From: Paenibacillus taiwanensis DSM 18679
Lineage (GTDB): Bacteria > Bacillota > Bacilli > Paenibacillales > Paenibacillaceae
Assembly: GCF_000425125.1 (NCBI RefSeq)
Contig: NZ_KE384306.1
Span: 1,085,415-1,149,414, forward strand
DNA: 64,000 nucleotides
Direction: 5' to 3'
The notes below the pieces were generated by a model that was not told the DNA's origin, made no database searches, and saw only the letters and a program-made list of their open reading frames with translations. Positions 24,821-33,467 of the stretch are shown here, in pieces; position 1 is the stretch's first letter; the number at the start of each line of letters is the position of its first letter. A program made the translations under genes and the position numbers.

Positions 24821-25741
24821 TTGAACACACAGTTATATCAGAAGAGCGGACTTGCACTAATGCATTTGGCTAGAATTATGATGACGGTCAAAAAGGGTGA
24901 CCGGCTGCAAACCATTAGCGAGTACGAGAAAGAAATCGGCTTTGCTCGTGGTACGATTCAGAATGCGATTAATCGGTTGAAGCAGTCTGGCGCGATCGCT
25001 TTGGAAAGCAAAGGGCATTCGGGTACTTATGTAACAGATATTGATTATAAAAAAGTATGGGAGCACACCGGATGGGACATATGCTCGGGTGCGATGCCGC
25101 TGCCGTATTCCAAGCTTTACGAAGGAATGGCGACTGGCTTGTATCGATCTTTTCAACAATTCGGTGCTGAGTTAAGCATGGCCTATGTACGTGGTTCACG
25201 TATCCGCTTACAAATGTTAGCTAAAGGTGCTTATGACTTTGCAGTGGTGTCGTTGTTAGCCGCGCAGCAAGCGATTGAATCTGGAGAAGAGATAGAGATT
25301 GCTCTTCAGTTCGGAAAGCACAGCTACTTGTCTAAACACGTCCTCGTTGTGGCTGATTCTCGTATGACCAACATAGAAGATGGAATGACAGTAGCGATTG
25401 ATCCCAAATCAACAGACCAGTCGATGATTACGCAACGGCTATGTGAAGGCAAACATATTACGTTAGTTGAAATGCCATACAGTCAAATCGTGTCAAGTAT
25501 TATGTCACGCCGCATTGATGCAGGGGTGTGGAATCTGGATGAAATTAAAGACAAGGAGCTGCCCGTATTGTACCGTGACATCACCGATATCGAAGGTATG
25601 GATAACGTATCTGTCGCTGCGGTCGTAACCGCCAAGACTAATAAGGGCATTAGACATATGATAAAAGAGATTATTGCAATTGACACGGTGCTTAGCATCC
25701 AACAACAAGTTGTTCATTGTGAAATTGACCCTAGCTATTAA
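24821..25741 (+). CDS. yhfZ: GntR-like transcriptional regulator YhfZ
   Basis: A 306-residue protein, TTG start. The N-terminal winged HTH is GDRLQTISEYEKEIGFARGTIQNAINRLKQSGAI, then a wing ESKGHSGTYV. A substrate-binding-protein-like sensor domain follows (about residues 85-300): YSKLYEGMATGLYRSFQQFGAELSMAYVRG, ending near KGIRHMIKEIIAID. This is the YhfZ architecture known from the E. coli yhf operon. It stands at the head of the yhf cluster with palindromes on both sides, so it is the likely local regulator of both the cluster and the divergent importer. Confidence 0.88.
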   Translation: MNTQLYQKSGLALMHLARIMMTVKKGDRLQTISEYEKEIGFARGTIQNAINRLKQSGAIALESKGHSGTYVTDIDYKKVWEHTGWDICSGAMPLPYSKLYEGMATGLYRSFQQFGAELSMAYVRGSRIRLQMLAKGAYDFAVVSLLAAQQAIESGEEIEIALQFGKHSYLSKHVLVVADSRMTNIEDGMTVAIDPKSTDQSMITQRLCEGKHITLVEMPYSQIVSSIMSRRIDAGVWNLDEIKDKELPVLYRDITDIEGMDNVSVAAVVTAKTNKGIRHMIKEIIAIDTVLSIQQQVVHCEIDPSY

Positions 25742-25800
25742 CGTCAAAAGGAAATAGTCGTTTACAACACTATCAAACGGTGTTATTATTTCCTTAGATC

Positions 25801-25829
25801 AATGTACAAAATATTGTATATTGTACATT
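25801..25829 (+). promoter_or_regulatory. Second YhfZ operator candidate, before yhfY
   Basis: AATGTACAA (25801-25809) and TTGTACATT (25821-25829) form a perfect 9-bp inverted repeat; nested inside is TACAA-AATA-TTGTA (25805-25818). A further ATTGTATA follows at 25834. An AAGGAAATA/TATTTCCTT hairpin just upstream (25748-25797) may end yhfZ transcripts. Confidence 0.6.
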
Positions 25830-25890
25830 CTCTATTGTATATGGATACTATCTAAATTACAAGTAGTTTGTGTAAACAAGGAGTGATGAC

Positions 25891-26247
25891 ATGTTACAAA
25901 AACGATTGGAGCTGCTGTATGCTTCTCAGCAAATGGATGCGGATACATATGAGAGGATTCCGTCTTTGCTGGGCGAATTAGAGAACAAACTGGGTGTCGA
26001 ACTGCAAGAAGATAATGCAGGTGCTTTTGTGTCTCATTATATAAAGGCCATTCAGCGTGTGAAGGCAGGGGCTCCGATTCAAGAAGATCCTTCCTTCATT
26101 CAAATGGCGCAAAAAAAGGAGCGCTTGTTCCAATGGGCTATCGAATCGCTTCATCCTTTCGCGAATGACAACGTATCATTGGATGGAGAAGCGGTGTACT
26201 TCGTTTCTTATTTTGAAATGATGTTAGGGGAGGAACCTGTATGTTGA
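25891..26247 (+). CDS. yhfY: PRD-domain protein YhfY
   Basis: A 118-residue helical protein with the PRD-like pattern LGVELQEDNAGAFVSHYIKAIQRVKAG and YFVSYFEMML. It is a stand-alone PRD-type regulator module as in the E. coli yhf operon (YhfY), without a DNA-binding domain. PRDs are usually phosphorylated on His by PTS enzymes. His in SHYIKA (about residue 52) and SLHPFAND (about 88) are candidates. Its stop overlaps yhfU. Confidence 0.75.
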   Translation: MLQKRLELLYASQQMDADTYERIPSLLGELENKLGVELQEDNAGAFVSHYIKAIQRVKAGAPIQEDPSFIQMAQKKERLFQWAIESLHPFANDNVSLDGEAVYFVSYFEMMLGEEPVC

Positions 26248-26606
26248 GAGTTGTAGTTGCAGGACTAAACAAAGACAAGCTTGCAAAAGCCGTTGCTGCC
26301 GCCGGTGGAGATCAAGTATCCGTTCAGGCACTATCCGATATTGAAGCGGCGCTGCAAGTGAAGAATGGGCAAGCGGACTATTACTTGGGGGCGTGCAACA
26401 CAGGCGGAGGTGCAGCACTTTCGATGGCAATTGGAATTTTGACATTAGGGAAGTGTGCCACGATTACCAAAAATGGTGAACGCCCGAATCAAGCTGTTAT
26501 TCAACGTCATATTCAAGATGGGGTTGTCGCATTTGGTATGACCGTAGACAGCATAGAGGAAACAGCTCGCTGCATAGTCCATGCTTTATTAGAGCGACAG
26601 GAGTAA
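26241..26606 (+). CDS. yhfU: DUF2620 protein YhfU
   Basis: A 121-residue protein: MLRVVVAGLNKDKLAKAVAAAGG, then QADYYLGACNTGGGAALSMAIGILT and DGVVAFGMTVDSIEETA. Gly-rich, alpha/beta, single domain: the DUF2620 (YhfU) family. ATG 26241 overlaps the yhfY stop. In this family it always sits beside YhfT, so it may form part of a transporter. Confidence 0.85.
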   Translation: MLRVVVAGLNKDKLAKAVAAAGGDQVSVQALSDIEAALQVKNGQADYYLGACNTGGGAALSMAIGILTLGKCATITKNGERPNQAVIQRHIQDGVVAFGMTVDSIEETARCIVHALLERQE

Positions 26607-26609
26607 CAC

Positions 26610-27956
26610 ATGTTAAATATGATGGGCAGTCATATGGCTGTGCAGCTTTGTATAGTATCTTTGCTTTGTGCCTTAACGGCTTATTTATCACACTGTGGCA
26701 GAGCTGCTTTTAACGATGGCGTGAGACCGTTGCTGGCTGAACAGACGGCTGGCCGGATGAGTCGACAAGAGCTGGCTGGTAGATCGTACCGTTTAAGCGT
26801 AGGATTTGTGCTGACGTTAGGACTGTCCTTTGCGTTATCCTATCAGCTGTTAAATCCGTGGCTGTTGTTTTTAGCTACAGACGCGCTCGGAGTGTACGCC
26901 TCCAGAAAACGTACTGCGCTGCTGCTAGGCGCCTTATGGGGAGGGGGGGCCACGATGGTCATCCATCTGGTGCCTTTATGGCTTCATGCCCTTCCGATTC
27001 CGCTATTTGACTCGCTCCGGCATGTGACAGTACCGGTTCTGGCTGCGGTAGTTATTGTTCCTTTCTTAGCCATATTGCAGCAGTTTGGGCGATCAAAGCT
27101 AATAGCAAGTATGGTCGTAGTAGTAGGTGCAGCTATCATATATTACGCTGCGCAAGGGAAGTCCTTTTCGTTAACAGATGTTCACATCGCTGAATTTGCG
27201 GCACCGACATTGGCGTTAGGACTTGTGATGTTAGTTGCCATTGGCTATTGGCGTGATCGCAAAGGAATCCAGGAACGACGAGCTGTCGCTGAGCAAATGC
27301 TTGCATTACATGCCGATTCTTATACGCGCATGAAAAAGCTCATGCCCTTATTCGCGGTTATCGGCGGTTTAGTTTCGCTATGTGTACATATGCAGTGGTT
27401 GGCAGGCACTGAATTGTCAGCACCATTGCTGCACGATATGTGGAGCGAAGGGGGAGCTGCAGCAGGTGTTAACCCGACTATAGTTGCCGCTGCGGAATGG
27501 ATGCGCGCTTTATGTTTTGTGCCGCTGCTCGTGACGACGACACTTGCAACAGGAGTATACGGAGTAGTCGGGCTGACCCTTGTATATCCCGTCGGGTATT
27601 TGGCTCCTGATCCGATTTCTGCTGTCGTTTTAGGCGCAGGCTGTATCGTACTTGAAATGTTGTTGCTTCGTCGCATGGCGCTTGCTTTATATTTACAGCC
27701 TACGGTGAGGGAATCGGCGGATTATTTGAGATCTGCTCTTAATACGATGCTTGAGCTTGGCATGTTGTTTGGCGGGATGCTGGCGGTGCTGCGAATGAAT
27801 ACACAGTTAGCCGAGCTGGGTCTTCTATGTTATATGTTCATTTATGTGATAAATGAGGTGGCGGGACGCCCTGTTATGCGTCTGGCCATTGGCCCGATTG
27901 CTGCCATACTAACGGCGCTGCTGCTCAATGTATGGGCTTATTTAAGTGTTTGGTAG
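26610..27956 (+). CDS. yhfT: Multi-pass membrane transporter YhfT
   Basis: A 448-residue protein with about 11-12 hydrophobic helices, matching the YhfT family: an N-terminal VQLCIVSLLCALTAYLSHCG, a conserved cytoplasmic FNDGVRPLLAEQTAGRMSRQEL loop, and late YMFIYVINEVAGRPVMRLAIGP. It is a predicted transporter of unknown substrate. ACAGGAG precedes ATG 26610, three bases after yhfU. Confidence 0.85.
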   Translation: MLNMMGSHMAVQLCIVSLLCALTAYLSHCGRAAFNDGVRPLLAEQTAGRMSRQELAGRSYRLSVGFVLTLGLSFALSYQLLNPWLLFLATDALGVYASRKRTALLLGALWGGGATMVIHLVPLWLHALPIPLFDSLRHVTVPVLAAVVIVPFLAILQQFGRSKLIASMVVVVGAAIIYYAAQGKSFSLTDVHIAEFAAPTLALGLVMLVAIGYWRDRKGIQERRAVAEQMLALHADSYTRMKKLMPLFAVIGGLVSLCVHMQWLAGTELSAPLLHDMWSEGGAAAGVNPTIVAAAEWMRALCFVPLLVTTTLATGVYGVVGLTLVYPVGYLAPDPISAVVLGAGCIVLEMLLLRRMALALYLQPTVRESADYLRSALNTMLELGMLFGGMLAVLRMNTQLAELGLLCYMFIYVINEVAGRPVMRLAIGPIAAILTALLLNVWAYLSVW

Positions 27957-28008
27957 TGATAAAGGGTGAATTGATGAAGTTTTTATCCCAAAAAGAGGTG
28001 AATGTCAA

Positions 28009-28938
28009 TTGTTTATCCAAACGGTCCTTGGCAGCATTCCCCCAGCGTCTGTTGAAGCAACACTTATTCATGAGCATATCGTATTTGATCTGACGCCTGT
28101 TCGTCAGGATACGGATTCCAGATTGTATGATGATGCCAGTTTGTTTTCCGAATTAGAGCAACTGAAACTGAATAAGTGTAATACCATTGTTGAAGTGTCT
28201 AATCAAGGTATGGGGAGAAACGTTCACGCACTTCGGCGTATCGCAGCTCAACATCAGCTGCATATCATTGCCGCGACAGGTTATTACAAGCAGGAATACT
28301 ATCCGGTCGAAGTGTTCCAATGGAGTGAAGAAGCGTTATCCAATCGAATGATTGCTGACATTAGCGAGGGGATAGAAGGAAGCGGCATTCGGGCTGGTAT
28401 TATTGCGGAGATCGGCAGCAGTTATAAGCAGATCACAGCACATGAGCAAAAAGTATTTTGCGCTGCTGCGAGAGCACAGGTGATGACTGGCGCACCTTTA
28501 AGTACGCACTGCGAGATCGGTACTATGGGAAGTGAGCAGTTGCGACTATTACTAAAATGCGGTGTAAAGCCCGAGTCCATTTCATTTGGCCACCAGGATT
28601 TGAACTCGGACGTAAGCGAACAGCAATGGCTGCTTGATAGCGGGGCGTACATTCAGTTCGATACGATTGGAAAATGCGGATATCGCTCAGATGAAGAACG
28701 GATGAATCAATTAATCACCTTGCTTGAGCTTGGATACGAGAACCAGCTTATGCTGTCATGTGATCTGACAAGACAGTCCCATCTTCTTTCGCAAGGTGGA
28801 CACGGATATGTTCACTTGTTTCAATCGTTTATTCCGAGCTTAAAACAAAGAGGGGCTACAGATAGCTGTATAGACAAAATGCTCATTCATAATCCACGTC
28901 GATTTTTAATATTTAAGAGCGAGCCTGCTGTTTTATAA
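28009..28938 (+). CDS. php: Phosphotriesterase homology protein (PHP, YhfV)
   Basis: A 309-residue amidohydrolase-fold enzyme. Metal-site residues are visible: HEH in TLIHEHIVFDL, the Glu of AEIGSSYK (in place of the carbamylated Lys, as in E. coli PHP), His in STHCEIG, His in FGHQDLN, and Asp in LSCDLTRQS. It hydrolyses an unknown ester or lactone. The TTG start has GAGGTG 8 bases upstream; a nearby ATG is out of frame. Confidence 0.88.
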   Translation: MFIQTVLGSIPPASVEATLIHEHIVFDLTPVRQDTDSRLYDDASLFSELEQLKLNKCNTIVEVSNQGMGRNVHALRRIAAQHQLHIIAATGYYKQEYYPVEVFQWSEEALSNRMIADISEGIEGSGIRAGIIAEIGSSYKQITAHEQKVFCAAARAQVMTGAPLSTHCEIGTMGSEQLRLLLKCGVKPESISFGHQDLNSDVSEQQWLLDSGAYIQFDTIGKCGYRSDEERMNQLITLLELGYENQLMLSCDLTRQSHLLSQGGHGYVHLFQSFIPSLKQRGATDSCIDKMLIHNPRRFLIFKSEPAVL

Positions 28939-29009
28939 GCGGGAATGGTTTGCCATACCCATTAAAACAGCGATCGACAGCCGACCGATGCTCATAACGA
29001 GGAGGCAAT

Positions 29010-30176
29010 ATGTTCTTATATAAGACAGCGGAAAGAAACCCTTCCCTAATGAAGGCGGCAATAGAGCTCCATCAAAATGGAAGCCTGTTGCCTGATACGT
29101 TTGTATTGGATTATGACCAGATTCAGCATAATGCTGCACATATGATTGAGGTTGCCCAAAAGCTGGATATCGATTTATTTATGATGACAAAGCAGCTTGG
29201 ACGTAATCCATTGATTTCGAAAATGTTGATTGAAGCTGGCTTTGCCGGTGCGGTTACAGTTGATTATAAAGAAGCACTGCTTATGATCAGAAACGGTATT
29301 CCGTTGGCGCACGTCGGTCATCTCGTTCAGACACCAACACAGGTCATCCGCGAAGTGATCAAGGCCAAGCCTAAGCTGATGACGGTGTTCTCAGTAGAGA
29401 AAGCACGGGAGATCGACGAAATGAGCCGCTTGGAAAACCATGTACAGCCTATTATGCTTCGGATAATCGGAGAAGAGGACGTAATCTACGACGCTCAGCA
29501 GGGTGGCATCAAACGGAGTGAACTGGATGCAGCGGTTGCTGAACTATCCAAACTGTCACATCTATCGATAGAAGGGGTGACTTCGTTTCCTTGCTTCTTG
29601 TATGACAGCGTGCTTCAAGATGTTGTGGCGACCCCAAATGTGCAGACGCTGCAAGAAGCGGCCTATCAGCTGCGGCACCGATATGATCAGCCTATCCAGC
29701 ATATTAATATGCCTTCGGCTACGTGCGCCTATACGATACCCAAAATAAGTGCAGCAGGCGGAACTCAAGGGGAACCGGGACATGGTCTGACAGGAACGAC
29801 GCCGATGCATGCGGTTACCGATCTGGCTGAGACCCCAGCCATCTTATATGTAAGCGAAGTGTCACATCAATTTGATCACCACAGCTATTGTTATGGTGGA
29901 GGACATTATCGCAGATCGGGCATAGAGAGAGCTTATGTAGCTACTAGAGGTGGAGAGTGGCAGGAGGCACAGGTTGATGCGCCAGAGGCAAGCAGTATTG
30001 ATTATTATTTTGGTTTAAGCGGTGTCCACCCCATTGGAAGCACCGTATTGATGGCGTTTCGCTCGCAAATATTTGTCACGAGAAGTGATGTGGCGGTTAT
30101 AGGCGGATTACATTCAGGTCGTCCGCAACTACTTGGTGTATTTGACAGCTTAGGACAATCTAAATCAGTCAGGTGA
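29010..30176 (+). CDS. yhfX: PLP-dependent alanine-racemase-fold enzyme YhfX
   Basis: A 388-residue protein with an N-terminal alanine-racemase-like barrel: DTFVLDYDQIQHNAAHMIEVA, with the PLP-binding Lys in MMTKQLGRNPLISKM. The Gly-rich region GGTQGEPGHGLTGTTP binds the phosphate, and SATCAYTIPK and HHSYCYGGGHYRRSG are conserved in YhfX. It probably racemises or eliminates an amino acid; the substrate is unknown. It follows php after 71 bases. Confidence 0.87.
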   Translation: MFLYKTAERNPSLMKAAIELHQNGSLLPDTFVLDYDQIQHNAAHMIEVAQKLDIDLFMMTKQLGRNPLISKMLIEAGFAGAVTVDYKEALLMIRNGIPLAHVGHLVQTPTQVIREVIKAKPKLMTVFSVEKAREIDEMSRLENHVQPIMLRIIGEEDVIYDAQQGGIKRSELDAAVAELSKLSHLSIEGVTSFPCFLYDSVLQDVVATPNVQTLQEAAYQLRHRYDQPIQHINMPSATCAYTIPKISAAGGTQGEPGHGLTGTTPMHAVTDLAETPAILYVSEVSHQFDHHSYCYGGGHYRRSGIERAYVATRGGEWQEAQVDAPEASSIDYYFGLSGVHPIGSTVLMAFRSQIFVTRSDVAVIGGLHSGRPQLLGVFDSLGQSKSVR

Positions 30177-30182
30177 TGACAG

Positions 30183-31388
30183 ATGGGGAAATTAATAGTG
30201 GTAGTCATCGATAGCTTCGGTATCGGCGCGATGGAGGATGTCGCAGTTGTACGTAGTGCAGATGTCGGAGCTAACACGTGCAAGCATGTATTAGCTCAAT
30301 ATCCAGATAAACGGCTTCCTAACCTGGAACGTCTCGGATTAATGAATGCCCTTGGAGAAGAAGTAGGCAGCATGAAATTTTCCGCTGAAGCTTTATTTGC
30401 CACTTCTGACTTGATGCATGAAGGAGCGGACAGCTTTTTGGGCCATCAGGAAATTATGGGCACAAGGCCAATAAAACCGCTTATTGCTTCGTTTTCAACC
30501 GTCATCGACGATGTACACGTTCATTTAGAGCGTAAGGGATATGTCGTCGAGCGTATTGGCGGGACTCCTGCCATTCTACTTGTGAATGGATCAGCAGTAG
30601 TCGGCGATAACTTGGAAACGGATTCAGGCCAAGTATATAATGTAACGGGCTTACTCGATATGATGACATTCGAGCAGATTGAACAATTGGGACGTTGTGT
30701 ACGAGAGGTTGTATATGTTTCTCGTGTGATTGCTTTTGGCGGGGAACACGTTTCCCTGAAACAATTGCTCGCTGCCAGACAAATAAAAGAGGGCAAGTAC
30801 GCGGGAATCGATACGCCATTGTCTGGCGTGTACAAGCACGGTTATCGAGTGGTTCATCTCGGATACGGCGTGAACAGCGCTGTGCAAATTCCAACTATTT
30901 TAGGTGTAGCGGGTATTCCTGTTTCTTTAATAGGTAAGGTCGAGAACATTGTGTCTAATGTTAAAGGACGAAATTACCCCGGAGTAGATACTGCGGAATT
31001 ACTCGATATTACATTACGTGAAATGCAATCCATGTCCCACGGCTTTATTTGCGTCAACATTCAAGAAACAGATTTAGCGGGTCATGCGCAGGATACGGAG
31101 CGTTATATGAATCGGCTTGAAGTGTGCGACAAATACGTAGGCTATATGATGGATCGGATGCATGATGACGATATGTTAATGATAGCGGCGGATCACGGCA
31201 ACGATCCTACGATAGGTCATAGTCGGCATACCCGCGAAAAGGTCCCTATACTTGTTTATCAACGTCGAGGCAGAAGTGGCTATATCGGACATTATTCTAC
31301 TTTGTCTTGCATTGGCGCAACGGCAGCTGATTATTTTCAGGTGCAAGCGCCAGAAAATGGTACATCATTCCTTTTAGCGATCCAATAA
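30183..31388 (+). CDS. yhfW: Phosphopentomutase-like enzyme YhfW
   Basis: A 401-residue alkaline-phosphatase-superfamily protein like DeoB: metal Asp in VVVIDSFGIGAMED, GHQEIMGT, then NIQETDLAGHAQD, AADHGNDPTIGHSRHTREKVP. The family moves phosphate on a sugar phosphate. In the yhf context its substrate is unknown. Starts 6 bases after yhfX; last gene of the cluster. The aminotransferase-like YhfS of the E. coli operon is absent here. Confidence 0.87.
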   Translation: MGKLIVVVIDSFGIGAMEDVAVVRSADVGANTCKHVLAQYPDKRLPNLERLGLMNALGEEVGSMKFSAEALFATSDLMHEGADSFLGHQEIMGTRPIKPLIASFSTVIDDVHVHLERKGYVVERIGGTPAILLVNGSAVVGDNLETDSGQVYNVTGLLDMMTFEQIEQLGRCVREVVYVSRVIAFGGEHVSLKQLLAARQIKEGKYAGIDTPLSGVYKHGYRVVHLGYGVNSAVQIPTILGVAGIPVSLIGKVENIVSNVKGRNYPGVDTAELLDITLREMQSMSHGFICVNIQETDLAGHAQDTERYMNRLEVCDKYVGYMMDRMHDDDMLMIAADHGNDPTIGHSRHTREKVPILVYQRRGRSGYIGHYSTLSCIGATAADYFQVQAPENGTSFLLAIQ

Positions 31389-31421
31389 AGCGTTGGCAAG
31401 CGCCATCGTCGGGGGTACTTT

Positions 31422-31447
31422 AATAAAAATTTATCAAAATTTTTATT
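31422..31447 (+). terminator. AT-rich hairpin after yhfW
   Basis: AATAAAAATTT (31422-31432) and AAATTTTTATT (31437-31447) pair perfectly with a 4-base loop; weak in G/C but T-rich on its 3' side. Confidence 0.5.
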
Positions 31448-31561
31448 GTAGGTATATGTCTTGTTTGTTAATCTGAATAGTAGGGATACATTGAGCTGGC
31501 CAGTTGTCCTCCTATGGTATTGACATCTTCCCTAAACCCCCTATTTGAAAGGAAGAGGTTA

Positions 31562-31870
31562 ATGAAAAGAAAAGCATTATCTGCATTGTTAGTATTTGTG
31601 TTAGTCTTTTTGATGGTACCATTATCTGCATCTGCGACAACTCCATCAACTGTAGAAATTACTGGTCAGGGAACCCTTACTATTGGTATATCGGGCAAGA
31701 TTGATGGCAGCTTTTACAACTACAAGGTAACTAATGAGTATGGAGCCACGATCCAAGAAGGAAGAGCTCTTGGTTCCTTTAAAGGCATTGCTAGACTTGT
31801 TCTGAACAATCTCCCTCAAGGAACCTATAAGATTCGGGCTGATGGCCATATTTCTGCCCGCTTCTCATAA
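31562..31870 (+). CDS. Small secreted protein of unknown function
   Basis: ATG 31562 follows AGGAAGAGG; an earlier in-frame start lacks one. The 102-residue product has a clear signal peptide (MKRKALSALLVFVLVFLM, cleavage after SASA) and a mature part of about 77 residues, predicted to be beta-rich (VEITGQGTLTIGISGKIDG, then LPQGTYKIRADGHISARFS). The layout suggests a small Ig-like or carboxypeptidase-regulatory-like fold. No family was recognised. Flanked by terminators, so monocistronic. Confidence 0.7.
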   Translation: MKRKALSALLVFVLVFLMVPLSASATTPSTVEITGQGTLTIGISGKIDGSFYNYKVTNEYGATIQEGRALGSFKGIARLVLNNLPQGTYKIRADGHISARFS

Positions 31871-31908
31871 ACACGACAATTTGAAATTTAACATCCTTAT
31901 TTTTATGA

Positions 31909-31943
31909 AAGAGAGACGGCTTAGGTCGCTTCTCTTTTTTTGT
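31909..31943 (+). terminator. Terminator after small secreted protein
   Basis: AAGAGAGACG pairs imperfectly with CGCTTCTCTT around GCTTAGGT and is followed by a T-run. Confidence 0.7.
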
Positions 31944-32029
31944 GTTTAAGCGTCCAATATTGCTACACTAGCAGGTGCTTCTTACATAACTTTTAAATGA
32001 GCTAGCAATAATACGATTTGTATGTGGTA

Positions 32030-32057
32030 ATATAACTATAGTTGCAACTACTTATAT
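32030..32057 (+). promoter_or_regulatory. ArsR operator candidate before arsR copy 1
   Basis: ATATAA (32030-32035) and TTATAT (32052-32057) form spaced arms similar to the operator before the second arsR gene. Confidence 0.4.
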
Positions 32058-32082
32058 ATGTCCTGCTGGAGGAGGTAACGGA

Positions 32083-32409
32083 TTGGAATTGTTAAGTCAG
32101 ATGTCAGATCAATATAAATTGCTGGGAGACAAGACCCGCTTAACGATTGTGGCCCTGCTGAATGAGCAGGAGCTGTGCGTATGCGAGATTGTAGCGGTTC
32201 TGGGATTATCTCAACCGAATATAAGCCAGCATCTGAGAAAGCTGAAAGCTAGTGGAATGATTAAAGAGACGAAGAAGGGACAGTGGGTCTATTATTCGAT
32301 AAACCGTGAACTGGAACCTTATCTACAAGATGTTCTAAAGCATTTACCTTCAATGAAGCAGTCTATTTTAGACCTCGAGGAAAAGGGTTTGAAGGTTTCT
32401 TGTGATTAA
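32083..32409 (+). CDS. arsR: ArsR-family metalloid-responsive repressor, copy 1
   Basis: A 108-residue winged-helix repressor: YKLLGDKTRLTIVALLNEQ, the metalloid-binding ELCVCE motif in the recognition-region helix (As(III)-type CVC), then [20 protein letters not shown] start with GGAGGAGG upstream. It stands apart from the acr3-arsC operon and resembles the second ArsR at 33135 along its whole length, so it could be a duplicated regulator of the same regulon. Confidence 0.85.
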   Translation: MELLSQMSDQYKLLGDKTRLTIVALLNEQELCVCEIVAVLGLSQPNISQHLRKLKASGMIKETKKGQWVYYSINRELEPYLQDVLKHLPSMKQSILDLEEKGLKVSCD

Positions 32410-32411
32410 TA

Positions 32412-32450
32412 AAAGGAACAGACTGTTCAACTGTACAGTTCTGTTCCTTT
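32412..32450. terminator. Bidirectional terminator, arsR copy 1 / phosphatase
   Basis: AAAGGAACAGA (32412-32422) and TCTGTTCCTTT (32440-32450), a perfect 11-bp stem between convergent genes. Confidence 0.8.
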
Positions 32451-32457
32451 GCTTGTG

Positions 32458-32895
32458 TTAGGGATAGAGACGATGCAGCGTTTGGCGCTGTGCATCGTTG
32501 ATGGACAATATCGCACGGGCCTCCTTAGCACGTTGCTCTGCGTCCTCAACCGATGTACTTAATCCCAATTCAAGCAGGGTTCCGATAGCAACCGCCCCGG
32601 TACGACCTTTACCAGCTCCGCAGTGGAAGGCGACCTTTTTTCCGACTTCATAAGCTTTAATGACGGCTTGAATGGCTTTCGCCATCAACTCTTCTTCAGT
32701 CTCCGTAGTGTTGTCTCGAAGTGGGGCATGAATTCGCTCAGCAGTAGTCGAGTTCCATGCATCCATTTCCTTTTCCGCCCGAAGATCAACGATCACTTCA
32801 ACACCTTCTTGCCCAATTACAGTATCTACATCTTTGGCACCACACATGTAAATACGTTCAGGGATAAGCTCGTGGTATACCTTCTCATTATTCAT
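32458..32895 (-). CDS. Dual-specificity / tyrosine phosphatase-like protein
   Basis: A 145-residue protein with the Cys-phosphatase P-loop HCGAGKGRTG (CX5R) near residue 92 and the general-acid region LRDNTTETEE; an upstream motif VEVIVDLRAEKEMDAW fits DSP/PTP-like folds. ATG 32895 has AAGGAGA at good spacing; a longer frame starts before it. Lying between two arsR genes, it may be part of the arsenic island or an unrelated insertion. The substrate is unknown. Confidence 0.8.
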   Translation of the reverse strand: MNNEKVYHELIPERIYMCGAKDVDTVIGQEGVEVIVDLRAEKEMDAWNSTTAERIHAPLRDNTTETEEELMAKAIQAVIKAYEVGKKVAFHCGAGKGRTGAVAIGTLLELGLSTSVEDAEQRAKEARAILSINDAQRQTLHRLYP

Positions 32896-33083
32896 TTCTT
32901 GTATCTCCTTTTGTAAACAAAGCAACTAATTCCAACTGATTTCTTCCTTTTTGGTGCTAAAGAATTTCAAAAAAACAGAATAGATGATGAAGTATTTCCC
33001 CACCATTAAGGCTATAGATACATATTTAATTATATAATTACTAACTTATATATTTCAAGGTATGTGAACTAATAAATAATTAC

Positions 33084-33112
33084 TTGATTATATAACTATG
33101 TACTTATATAAT
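33084..33112 (+). promoter_or_regulatory. ars operon promoter with overlapping ArsR operator
   Basis: TTGATT (33084-33089), a 17-base spacer, TATAAT (33107-33112). ATTATATA (33087-33094) and TATATAAT (33105-33112) form a perfect 8-bp inverted repeat covering -35 to -10. An ATG at 33111 overlaps the -10 and so cannot be the arsR start. Confidence 0.75.
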
Positions 33113-33134
33113 GATGCCGACAGGAGGTGTAACC

Positions 33135-33467
33135 GTGAATTCGATCTTGCTAGAACAGATGTCTGATCAATTTAAGCTGCTTGGTGATCGTACGCGCATG
33201 AACATCGTTTCTTTGCTTTATGGTCAAGAACTGTGCGTATGCCAGCTTGTAGAACTGATGGACACAACGCAACCGAATATTAGTCAGCATTTAAGAAAAT
33301 TAAAGGATGCAGGGCTTGTTCGGGAAAAACGAAGAGGCCAATGGAGCTATTATCATTTGCAGCTCGAAGATAAACCACATTTACAAGAGATATTTAAGTA
33401 CGTACCGAGTATGAATGGAAAGATAAAAGATAAGTTAAGTAAATTAAGTTGTGAAATAGGGGCGTGA
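33135..33467 (+). CDS. arsR: ArsR-family repressor of the acr3-arsC operon
   Basis: A 110-residue repressor starting with GTG 33135 after [39 protein letters not shown] contains the CVC As(III) site, followed by [19 protein letters not shown]. First gene of arsR-acr3-arsC, with its stop overlapping acr3. Confidence 0.9.
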   Translation: MNSILLEQMSDQFKLLGDRTRMNIVSLLYGQELCVCQLVELMDTTQPNISQHLRKLKDAGLVREKRRGQWSYYHLQLEDKPHLQEIFKYVPSMNGKIKDKLSKLSCEIGA

